Assembly (NCBI GenBank): GCA_003864495.1 | Contig: ML133375.1 | Location: forward strand, 722,832-786,831 | DNA: 64,000 nucleotides | From: Nemopilema nomurai | Lineage: Eukaryota > Cnidaria > Scyphozoa > Rhizostomeae > Rhizostomatidae | Reading direction: 5' to 3' | Shown: positions 10,201 through 20,464 of the stretch, piece after piece | Numbering within the stretch: the first letter of the stretch is position 1 | Layout of the letters: each line of letters opens with the position of its first letter | The notes under the pieces: generated by a model | The model's database searches: none | Told to the model about the DNA's origin: nothing | Seen by the model: the letters and a program-made list of their open reading frames with translations, nothing else | Translations under genes and position numbers: made by a program

Positions 10201-13200
10201 CTGAGGTGTAGCTTCTGCCAGATGCCCTCTCTCTGTGCGAAATTCAAACTTCATTGACATTCGATAACTGAGAACGCATTCTGTCTTCCGCTATTTAGGA
10301 ATGCCGTCTCAGTAAGACATCAAAGGTCCCATCTATTCGCTGTGAGCGCGAATTTCAAGGCGGCGATAGATAGACTTTGGAATCAAAGCACGTTGACAGT
10401 CTTTTGATTTTGATTGCAGCCCATGCCACCATCACGATATGCCCACAGTTGACCCCTGTCCCGCCTCGTCTTCCAAGCAACCACCATTGAAAAGAACCAA
10501 GACTTTTTCTGTTCAAGCACGTGGCCTCAAACGCACCTTCCGTGGCTAACCCCATTATCTAAACTCCAATTCCCGAGTAGCCAACAATGAAACTGCATTT
10601 TTGGCAGATAACCCTAGGCCCTTTTGGATAGATGCTTTATTTATCATGCTTCATTGGAAAGCGAGATTGCTTAAAAAAGATTGGTAGCTATGCACCTTCT
10701 ATGCATATCAACCAACTCTTATCAGTTGTCACGTATTTCTGCATGATCGAGAACACCCCAGGGCAGGATAGGTTTGCAAAATAAGGATATGATAAGCTCA
10801 CTTTGTTTTCAACAATCTTGACTTGTTTTTTCTAGCATATTGTCAATTCAAGCATCAGATGAAAATGCAATTGCAATTTTAAAAGAGTGTTTACCGCAAA
10901 TGGGGGAGGCAAGTATTCCCATTAGCTTCAGCTCTTCCAATTTTTTAGGCGCAATTTATCTGCATGGGTGATTTGTTTGCCTCGGTATACTAGATTGAAG
11001 TACGCAATTCATGCGAATGTAATATCTTGAATTTCACCCCTGGTAGTGTCGCTCGAGTGGTTTCTAGGCACCAGCTTTAGACCTAAAAAAGGTATCACGA
11101 AGTGTGCCTTTGCGGGCTTCTTGTGTTGTGAAGAGTTTTATTGCCTCAAACTCATTATCATTACCATGCCAAATACCATGCATAATCCCAAGATGCTAGA
11201 AAGGATCTAATCAATCTCTTTGAGTGAATGCGAATTCTACAGTGTTTCCCTTTCAGTTTGTGCATTTATTTACTATCCTAGTTTACAGTTACTGCCTTCT
11301 GTTTCGAATTCAAAATATTTTCTAACACGCTATCTTGTCTGAAGAATGCTTTTGTTTGGTCCACTTTTTGTAATTTGGCTAATATTTGTTATACCAAACC
11401 CTGTTTATCAAGACTCTCGTTTGCAATACGACGTTGTCATCCGTAATACGTTTACTATATTTGTCGAACTATAAAGAGACATAATTTCCTTTTTCTCTTT
11501 GATATCTAGCCACCTTACTCTGGTTCAAATAAACAACAGAACCAAGGTCATCATGAAATCAACTTCCTGATTCACTCAAGCCAGGCAGGAAGCGTGATTG
11601 GCACTGGCGGATCGAAGATCAAAGAATTTCGTGAGGTACCCTGATTTATAATGCTGCGTCTTGAAAAGAGATTTCCTTTGCTTCGTCTTGTTTCATGGAT
11701 TTCTTGGCTTGGCGATCTCTGCATGAGGACGATAAGATCACTATATTGGAACTGCAAATTGCATTATTTCCCAGTCCAGACTGATTTGCAATTCTTCATT
11801 CTAGTTGAACCAATTTTAGCTAAACGTTTACATTATAAAGTATGGCGGCTTTAAATGCCATCTGCGACTTGTTATGTCATTAAGCGTAGGCCGCTTTTCA
11901 AGCTTGCACGTTTTAAACCGCATAATATTTTAAAATGACAACCTGCCTTTTTATATTGCTAAGATTATTCTTGCTTTTAAGTTTATTTGAATAATTCATC
12001 CGACAATTTTTTCCCTTCCAGAAAACCGGATGCCAAATCAAGGTAAATCTGCTTCAGATTTATGAATTTTTGCCACCATAATACCCCTTGGTATCTTGTT
12101 TGTTGTTCATATTTTTCTGCCACTTTTGGAAATACGTCAGGTTGCAGTATAAGTCTTCTAGCTCTCTATAAGCATCGTCTACTTACACCTGGTTTTTAAG
12201 ATCCTCCTCGTCAATATTAACATCACCTGGGTCCGTAAATCCCATGCGTGCCAAAAGCTGGTTAAATGACGAATGTCCTAAAAATTGTTGTTTCGAAATG
12301 AAGCTGTCCTTCAGAGTTTGCACGAAGGCAACCATTACAACTGATTGTCAAAATGATGATAATTATAAGTTAGTATTTTGCTTATTTTTCATAGATCTTC
12401 TCAGATTGTCTCCCTAACGCCACTGAACGGGTTGTTGCAATTGGTGGTAAATATCATTTGATAGCGTTTTATAAAGTTCTTAACTGAAAGTGTCTCTCAA
12501 TTGAAGGTTGCTTTCGTGTATGATCATCATCGATATTTTTGCGTTGCGTGCTTCTTTTCTGCACCATTCAATACAAGCATTTCTGAACTAGGCCTTTCAC
12601 AACTTTTAGAAAGCAGAGCTCCGAATGTTGTTAATTTGCAATCAAAATGGAAGGCAATGCTCTATGTAATTGCTCTATATAACATTAAAGGGAATTGAAG
12701 CATATTTGAGTGGCTCCGAGCCAGCTCGAACTGCCAATCAAGCATTCACCAATCACAAATATGCATCTTCCATTTCACGTGGTCACTTTCACGGTTGACT
12801 GCGTCCGGGAGAGGCATTGCGACTTCATTGCGACTTCATTGCGCAGGCTCCATACGACCTTGATACTTTCTTCTATTCCCTTTGATATGCGACGAGTCAC
12901 CGCAAGTGTCCAAGCTATAGCCATGTACTGAAATAATCTTTCGTCTTTACCCGTCAGGCAATCCAAACGAAATTGTAAACGCAATGGGGAGTATTCTTGA
13001 GACAATGTCGAAGGTATGCTGGCACGTGTTTCGTTTTTGCCCGGTCCAGTTTGGTTTCGAGGGTCGAGAGTTTATAGTTGGAAAATCTCAATTTTTCACC
13101 TCAACCGATTATACAAAAACATTTGAAGCAGATGCGATTTGTTCTAGCTGGGGGCATTTTTTGCACTCTGTTCTTGAAGGGATGGCTACATCATGACAGA

Positions 13201-16073
13201 TGTTGATTGCCAAGCACTGGTCGTGCTATCTCTGGTGCAGATTAAGTCTTTTTATGGAAGCCAAGCTAGTAGATCATTGGAAAAATGAAGACCTTAAAAA
13301 CTCAAATTATAATCATGAATAGAACAAACTATATTGTTCTTGAGCTTGGTTACAAAATAGACAACCTTTTCAAATACGGAAATATAATCATTTCTAATAT
13401 TCAATATGAATAGACATTGTAACATAAAAGTAGATCTGAGTTATTTAAGGGCTAAATATGTATCAGTTGAAACTAGTCTATATTGTTATGAAGAAATGCC
13501 CCACAGCGATATATGTCAAGAAGGAGGTGAATCGATTGCCAAATTCATGCATGGGAAATGGAAGAGGACATTACTCATAACTGTCTTCTTTCACCAGACG
13601 CCCATTAAAGGCCCGGTTGCCCTCTATGACCCTACTCCGCAAGATGATTATGATGATTACGGTGGCTATGGAGGAGGGCCGCCAATGGCAATTAGAGGGG
13701 GCATGCGCGGTGGTGGTATGGGCATGCGAGGAGGCCGCGGAGGGCAAGTCGGCCGCGGCGGTGGCTTTGGAGGAGGGCCCGGCTTTCCGGCCAGAGGCCG
13801 AGGGCGCGGCCTGCTTTCGGATGATGGCGTCTTCAACCAGCAGATGGTACGTGTGCATTTGGTGCGTCCCCTCTTTTTATTTGCAGCACTATTTGTAAAG
13901 TCCCTTCAACAATATATGAGTTTGACGGGATACCTTGGTAAACGTTTACCCAATTTGGCATATGTATAATAATAGTAACCAGATCAATTTGTCCATGCAG
14001 GTGGTTTTGAAAATTGGTGCTACTGAAAATACATGCCATGAAATGACTGAATTTATTAACTTTTCCACAAGTTATACTTAAGTATTTCTCTCAATAGTGG
14101 CAGTTTTTCATAAATAGTAAATTGCATTTTCCTTTTCGAAATTGTATCTGGCAATGGCACAAGGATTTGTTTTTGTTTTTCTGCCCATCACTTTGATGGA
14201 AGTTCCGCTTTGACGATTTGCGCTTTAGGCTTCTGCAATGAATCAATGCTTGCGTTGTCTTTCAAGTTAATTGATTTTAGCTGTTACGAAAGGTCTTTTT
14301 ATCTCATTATAGAATGATGAAGGAAACTATACAGATTTCCAAGGTGAGGAAACTTTCGAACTGGGCTAGCTCTGCAAGCTACAACTATGTTTTATTGACT
14401 AGGCCCGAACTATGGTTCATTGTATTCTTCTGTAATTTTTAAGTTTGATCACTTCATATTCAAAGTAGTCTAATTTATTGATCTAACAGAGCAATCAATA
14501 GTGGCTTTGAGTCACTCGAAAGGGTCCAGAAAGGCTTCGAGGTCTTGCTTTGAAGAGCTATTTCGTCACCTTATGCAGGAGCCTGTTTTCCTTGAAACTT
14601 CGCACTTTCATTTTCCTGCAAAACGTCGATTCATGACGCTCGCCCATGCTTTGCATTTCTTTGTTTTGAAATAATGTAGAACCAAGTAAAGTGACCAGGT
14701 TTACAGACTAAGTGCGAGGCATGTAAGTATTTGCAGACCCGAACCATTAGCTGATGAAACCAGTATTACTCTAATGCCCACGAAAGCCAGTTGTTAATAT
14801 TACACGCCAATTGATGACGATTTGTTTGCTTTTAGATCCATCTGGTCAACAAACAACGCAGGTCACCATACCAAAGGATGTAAGGATTCCCCAACTTGAT
14901 ATGCTCTTAGTCTTTGTCAGAATCATACAGATATGTTCATAGCAATAGACTATTTCCGCTTCTTGCCAGTATATGAAGGCATCAATAATTAGCATCGTGT
15001 TTCAACGGAGAATACACTGATTTGGATACTAGCACGTTCATGCACAAGTTCATTTTCTCTCGATTTGCCTACTTTATTCCAATCCTTTGGCAATATTTGG
15101 TGTCTTTATCACACCAGTCGGTTATCTTGCAAAATATTGCTGCCAACGTGACAAACCATTAATCCTGCTCCCAAAAGATATTTTGTGTCCGAGCCAAGGT
15201 CATCCTGAAAGTTCCAGGCCAAGCCTAAAACGATGTTTCATGTCTTTTTGATCCAATTAATTAATGTTTCTGTCAGCCAAGTCAGAATATGTATGACTTA
15301 ACGGGGTCCAGCCTTATATCTCTTCTACTCTTTGGGACTCAGATATCGCTGTATAATAATTTAATTCGAAAGGCATTTATTTGAGGCACTTTTGGAAACA
15401 ATTGTTTACTGATCTAGTTGCATATTTGGTACCTTTTCTTAATAGTGTAATTCATTTTTAGTTGGCCGGAGCTATTATTGGTCGTGGTGGCGAAAGAATC
15501 AGAACGATCAGGTGTGAAAGCGTCAGGGTCATTTTCCCTCCTTATTGTCGCTTGCCTCATTGAAAGTGATGCTATATTAGCACTTTCCAATGGTGATTCC
15601 AATGCCTAAAGAAATTTGGCTTTTTCTTCCAAAGAATAATCCTCCAGAGTCTTCACTGATGATGTTTTTTTCTCCGTTCAAAGTCAGATATTTAGTTTGT
15701 TAGTAGTGCTATGTGATTGATAACTATACGTCTTATTGCGTGCTAGTGGATGCTTTTACTGGCCATTACATGCTCGTGTGAGCCATTGAGCACCATTTCA
15801 TGCTATTGTAGTAAACTGTAACGTATTGGCACCCCTATTTATCTACCAAAGATTGACTGGATGTAGTGCGGGTTTGCCTGGGAATGAGTAAATATGTTTG
15901 GCAGTTGCCATTGAATTACTATATCACAGCTGGACTAAATCGACGCAAGGAAAACGTGCAAGATGCATGACATATCGCAAGGGGGCCGATCATGTTATTC
16001 GGAAACAATGTTTAGATGTAGCAGGTGACACCTTATGACTAGATTGAAGAAGGATCTCCATTGAAATAGAAGG

Positions 16074-16126
<53 letters not shown>

Positions 16127-17170
16127 CTAAGTTTATGACTGTCAAAAGAGGCCCTGCAATGGAAGACCACGGTAGCCAACGCCATGAAACAAAAGGCACT
16201 AGTCCATGTAAAGTTGTTTAAAAAAGTTGCTTATTGATTTATGTCGAATTGATGGTGATGAAATGTATAATTGCGTTTACAGACAGCGCTCCGGAGCTGA
16301 TATTAAGATCGAAGAGCCGGATCCAAACATTAAAGATCGAGTGATCACGATCAAAGGAAACGAGGAACAAATACAGTATGCCCAGTTTCTTATGCAACAA
16401 AGGTATGACTGTTGATACATCTGTCATGGTAGCATTGCCAGGTTTCTTTGAAGCCAGGTTTCCTCTCTATTGTGCCAAGGGAATGGTCCACTAAGAGGTG
16501 AAAATAGCAATCTGTAGTTTACCTTAGATGCTTCGAAATACACTCGATTTATTACACGATATCGAGAAGGGTTAATAAAGGATATTGGACAAATTGTAAG
16601 CGGGCGACAAACCATGTCAAGATCGTGTTAAGCTATGTCAAGAATTATCCCCGGGCTGACACAGTTATGGGTCCAAGACATGTCAAATTTTGGGCTTTTT
16701 GTCCTGATTTGTTCAGCCCTGCTTCGCTGAACTTTTTTCGCTTCATGCAAAGGAATTTTCCACTAGGTTGGAAGGTTACAATGTGGCTATTTAGTCATTT
16801 TAGCCAACCAGGCTATTCAAAGCGACTCTGGTCTGAAGCGAAGGTCGACCGGGTAATTCACAGGAAGAGGCTACTTATAAGTCTGGTTATAAATACGGAA
16901 GATATGATCAAAAGACATAACCACTGCTTGCTGCATTTAAAGAACACAAGAATGAACACATGCAATTCATAAGATTCGACGTAGTTGATTTGATATTACT
17001 TACGACGGTTCCAAACTCACTCCTGCTTCAACTCTAGTGCACTGAATAGACGTCATATTAATTATGCCCCACTTCTTTCAAAATTTTAGCTATGGCATAG
17101 CTTCTCATAGGCCGTTACGAAATACCCAATTAAAATTGGCCGTTTTTTCAGAATACTACAAAACAGCTAA
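7250..17170 (+). CDS. HNRNPK: heterogeneous nuclear ribonucleoprotein K (three KH domains, RGG box)
   Basis: Exons: 7250-7359, 8526-8549, 9312-9344, 9997-10040, 10836-10908, 11510-11635, 12022-12042, 12395-12446, 12958-13013, 13598-13846, 14313-14343, 14836-14879, 15462-15511, 16283-16402 and probably 17152-17170. All phases close, giving about 349 aa plus a missing N-terminus. Order: a KRSR-type basic stretch; KH1 (RFLLQSKNAGGIIGKGGQNIK..); KH2 (INFLIHSSQAGSVIGTGGSK..); an acidic/Tyr linker with a Gly-Arg-rich RGG region (13640-13815); KH3 (TTQVTIPKDLAGAIIGRGGE.. to ..RVITIKGNEEQIQYAQFL). This order is diagnostic of hnRNP K. The protein binds C-rich RNA and DNA and acts in transcription, splicing and mRNA stability, shuttling between nucleus and cytoplasm (family knowledge). 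The KH1 GxxG loop is split by an intron (GIIGK|GGQ). The intron after 10908 has a GC donor. The last exon (ILQNS-stop) is the least certain. Confidence 0.93.
7370..7600. repeat. MITE-like element with internal short tandem repeats
   Basis: It begins about 11 bp after the exon donor at 7360. The ends are imperfect inverted copies: TTTCCATGG..TCCGT..TTTTCG on the left, and CGAAAACGGAGACA..CATGGAAACA on the right. Inside are degenerate direct repeats of GTTTTCAAATCACT. It resembles a small non-autonomous DNA transposon in an hnRNP K intron. No target-site duplication was found. Confidence 0.35.
8920..9115. repeat. degenerate minisatellite, unit about 22-27 bp
   Basis: Roughly eight diverged copies of a motif close to CTACCTAATCAGATTCAGATT follow one another. 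Individual units differ by substitutions and short length changes. The array lies in the hnRNP K intron between the 8526-8549 and 9312-9344 exons. Confidence 0.6.
9607..9808. mobile_element. MITE-like element with 17-bp perfect terminal inverted repeats
   Basis: TATCCCGCTATAGGGTA at 9607-9623 is exactly the reverse complement of 9792-9808, enclosing 168 bp. Each repeat also contains the near-palindromic core CCGCTATAGGG. No transposase is encoded, so it would be non-autonomous. No clear target-site duplication is visible at the borders as drawn. It lies in an hnRNP K intron. Confidence 0.5.
10909..10914 (+). other. non-canonical GC splice donor (GAG|GCAAGT), hnRNP K
   Basis: Exon 10836-10908 ends MGE, which matches the end of KH1, and the next exon at 11510 resumes in phase 0. 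No GT donor at this point keeps the frame. GCAAGT after AG is the standard strong context for GC-AG introns. Confidence 0.85.
16074..16126. repeat. (GATT)n microsatellite, about 13 copies
   Basis: An uninterrupted GATT tetranucleotide run lies in the hnRNP K intron about 150 bp upstream of the exon encoding the C-terminal half of KH3. Confidence 0.95.
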
Positions 17171-17216
17171 ACAGCATACAAATAACTCTACATACAAGTA
17201 AGAATTTAATTATATT

Positions 17217-17222
17217 ATTAAA
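17217..17222 (+). terminator. candidate poly(A) signal ATTAAA of hnRNP K
   Basis: The common variant hexamer ATTAAA lies 46 bp after the proposed stop codon of the last hnRNP K exon. It is the only such hexamer noticed close to the stop. Confidence 0.4.
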
Positions 17223-17754
17223 TGAACTTTTCTCCTTACCAGTGTTCGCATGTATTCTGGGAAGAAGAAGTACTAATCAAGTGCTGTTAGAAGAAACTAT
17301 TAGTCTCTGAGTTGAGAAGAAAGCATAACTTTTAAAGTTGTGTTTAAACGGACAGAAGACCTGCCTATTCTAACGATAACCACTTAGGAGAACCTCTTGT
17401 ACAATAAGCGGTCTTCATAACGCATTCATTTAGTTGGAACTTTTGTATTTAACTATCATTTTTGTTGTGAAGTTGGCATCGATAGTTCTGCTTTTATTTT
17501 GGTTACATGTAAAGTAGCGAGTTTTTGTCAGAACGATTGCATAGGATTTGACGAGAATTATTAATGCTTCTGATTTTAACGCTCCACCAAGCATCACTTG
17601 GCAATTTGCCAAGGTCGATCACTTTTTCCAGCTTTACCGATTTGGATCTATGTCTATAACATCGAATAAGTTTCCCTTTTTCCCACAAAAAACCTTGTTT
17701 TTGCCAAAAATGTAATGCATGTTTTCTAAAAAACTCCATGGCTCAAATCAAAAT

Positions 17755-20130
17755 CAAAAAACCTAAGATATGTTTTCTAGGTGTCGTTTTCACAATAAGA
17801 TAGTTTGCTTCCAAGACCGATAAACATGATGCCCGATTTCTCCAAAACCCCTTTCCATATATGAAATCCAGACACATAAGACATGTTTTTAGATCATTCT
17901 TATCACATTTAGGTAGCTGGCAGCCGAATTGGAAACAAAAAATTTCCACTCAAAAATCACCATTTTTCAAAGGTTATAGCCTTGCTGTTGGACCGATAAT
18001 CGTGATCCGCAAATTCTCCAAAACCCCTTTCCATATATGAAATCCAGACACATAAGACATGCTTTAAGATCATTCTTATCAAGTTTAGGTAGTTGGCAGC
18101 CGATTTTGAAACAAAAAATTTCCACTCAAAAACCATTTTTCCAAGTCTATAGCGTTGTTTTTTGACCAGTAATCGAGATGCACAAAGTCTCCAGAACCCC
18201 TTTCCATTTATGAAATCCAGACACCTAAGACATGCTTTAAGATCATTCTTATCACATTTAGGTAGTTGGCAGCCGATTTTGAAACAAAAAATTTCCACTC
18301 AAAAACCACCATTTTTCCAAGGCTATAGCCTTGCTTTTGGACCGATAATCGTGATGCGCCAATTCTCCAAAACCCCTTTCCATATATGGAATCCAGACAC
18401 CTAAGACATGTTTTAAGTTCATTCTTATCACATTTAGGTAGTTGGCAGCCGATTTGGAAAAAAAAAATTTCCACTCAAAAACCACCATTTTTCCAAGGCT
18501 ATAGCCTTGCTTTTGGACCGATAATCGTGATGCGCAAAATCTCCAGAACCCCTTTCCATATATGAAATCCAGACACATAAGACATGTTTTAAGATCATTC
18601 TTATCACATTTAGGTAGTTGGCAGCCGATTTTGAAACAAAAAATTTCCACTCAAAAACCACCATTTTTCCAAGGCTATAGCCTTGCTTTTGGACCGATAA
18701 TCGTGATGCGCCAATTCTCCAAAACCCCTTTCCATATATGGAATCCAGACACCTAAGACATGTTTTAAGTTCATTCTTATCACATTTAGGTAGTTGGCAG
18801 CCGATTTGGAAAAAAAAATTTCCACTCAAAAACCACCATTTTTCCAAGGCTATAGCCTTGCTTTTGGACCGATAATCGTGATGCGCCAATTCTCCAAAAC
18901 CCCTTTCCATATATGAAATCCAGACACATAAGACATGCTTTAAGATCATTCTTATCACATTTAGGTAGTTGGCAGCCGATTTTGAAACAAAAAATTTCCA
19001 CTCAAAAACCACCATTTTTCCAAGGCTATAGCCTTGCTTTTGGACCGATAATCGTGATGCGCCAATTCTCCAAAACCCCTTTCCATATATGAAATCCAGA
19101 CACATAAGACATGCTTTAAGATCATTCTTATCACATTTAGGTAGTTGGCAGCCGATTTTGAAACAAAAAATTTCCACTCAAAAACCACCATTTTTCCAAG
19201 GCTATAGCCTTGCTTTTGGACCGATAATCGTGATGCGCCAATTCTCCAAAACCCCTTTCCATATATGAAATCCAGACACATAAGACATGCTTTAAGATCA
19301 TTCTTATCACATTTAGGTAGTTGGCAGCCGATTTTGAAACAAAAAATTTCCACTCAAAAACCACCATTTTTCCAAGGCTATAGCCTTGCTTTTGGACCGA
19401 TAATCGTGATGCGCCAATTCTCCAAAACCCCTTTCCATATATGAAATCCAGACACATAAGACATGCTTTAAGATCATTCTTATCACATTTAGGTAGTTGG
19501 CAGCCGATTTTGAAACAAAAAATTTCCACTCAAAAACCACCATTTTTCCAAGGCTATAGCCTTGCTTTTGGACCGATAATCGTGATGCGCCAATTCTCCA
19601 AAACCCCTTTCCATATATGAAATCCAGACACATAAGACATGCTTTAAGATCATTCTTATCACATTTAGGTAGTTGGCAGCCGATTTTGAAACAAAAAATT
19701 TCCACTCAAAAACCACCATTTTTCCAAGGCTATAGCCTTGCTTTTGGACCGATAATCGTGATGCGCCAATTCTCCAAAACCCCTTTCCATGTATGAAATC
19801 CAGACACATAAGACATGCTTTAAGATCATTCTTATCACATTTAGGTAGTTGGCAGCCGATTTTGAAACAAAAAATTTCCACTCAAAAACCACCATTTTTC
19901 CAAGGCTATAGCCTTGCTTTTGGACCGATAATCGTGATGCGCAAATTCTCCAGAACCCCTTTCCATATATGAAATCCAGACACCTAAGACATGTTTTTAG
20001 ATCATTCTTATCGCATTTAGGTAGTTGGCAGACGATTTGGTAACAAAAAATGTCCACTGATGTATCGCTATTTTGGCAAGACTTCAACCTTGCTTTTTGA
20101 CCAACAATCATGATACTCGTTTTCTTCAAA
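17755..20130 (-). repeat. tandem satellite array, unit about 176 bp, 13-14 copies
   Basis: A recurring block (marker AATTTCCACTCAAAAACC at about 17941, 18117, 18290, 18468, 18642, 18818, 18993, 19169, 19345, 19521, 19697 and 19873) repeats every 172-178 bp. Most intervals in the central copies (18.8-19.9 kb) are exactly 176 bp. Those copies are nearly identical, while both edges are diverged. Copies at about 18.47 and 18.82 kb share a variant (GATTTGG followed by an A-run), which suggests a two-unit higher-order block. Most complete units contain the perfect palindrome CAAGGCTATAGCCTTG. Open frames of about 130 aa recur on the minus strand but are a by-product of a stop-poor repeat. The array separates the 3' ends of hnRNP K and IDH. 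Strand minus is set by comparison with the array at 61.6 kb. Confidence 0.95.
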
Positions 20131-20458
20131 ACTGCGTTCCATATTTCCAAAACTCACTCCTTAGATATGTTTTAGGGGGTTCTGAAATAGTTATTATTGT
20201 TTGGAGCTTATTGATTGATATAATTTTTGGATGAAAACGTTGGAAAAAAAGAAAATAGAAAACGAAAACGAACATAGCAAGACAGCTAGTTAATTTCGAC
20301 ATTTGCTTAAAAATGCATCCCAATGCGACGGAAATTACAATGCAAATTTTATACCATACTTAATTTGTTCACTCGCTAATAGAAAAATCATTCAAGGCAT
20401 ATGGTCAAAGTTCAGTGTGCTTGTAGGGGCACGTATTTAGGGAGGAGCGTCCATTTTC

Positions 20459-20464
20459 TTTATT
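20459..20464 (-). terminator. poly(A) signal AATAAA overlapping the IDH stop codon
   Basis: On the minus strand the end reads CCC CAA TAA AG, so the stop TAA is embedded in a consensus AATAAA. If this is the signal used, the 3' UTR would be only about 10-30 nt. No other AATAAA or ATTAAA was noticed on this strand before the satellite begins. Confidence 0.4.

Noticed and set aside
13571..13858. Minus-strand open frame over the hnRNP K RGG exon
   Set aside because: It is antisense to the Gly/Arg-rich coding region, whose composition suppresses stops on the other strand.
18434..20150. Series of 130-247 aa open frames on the minus strand as a protein family
   Set aside because: They repeat with the 176-bp satellite period, overlap each other in shifted frames and have no splice or domain evidence. 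They are by-products of the repeat.
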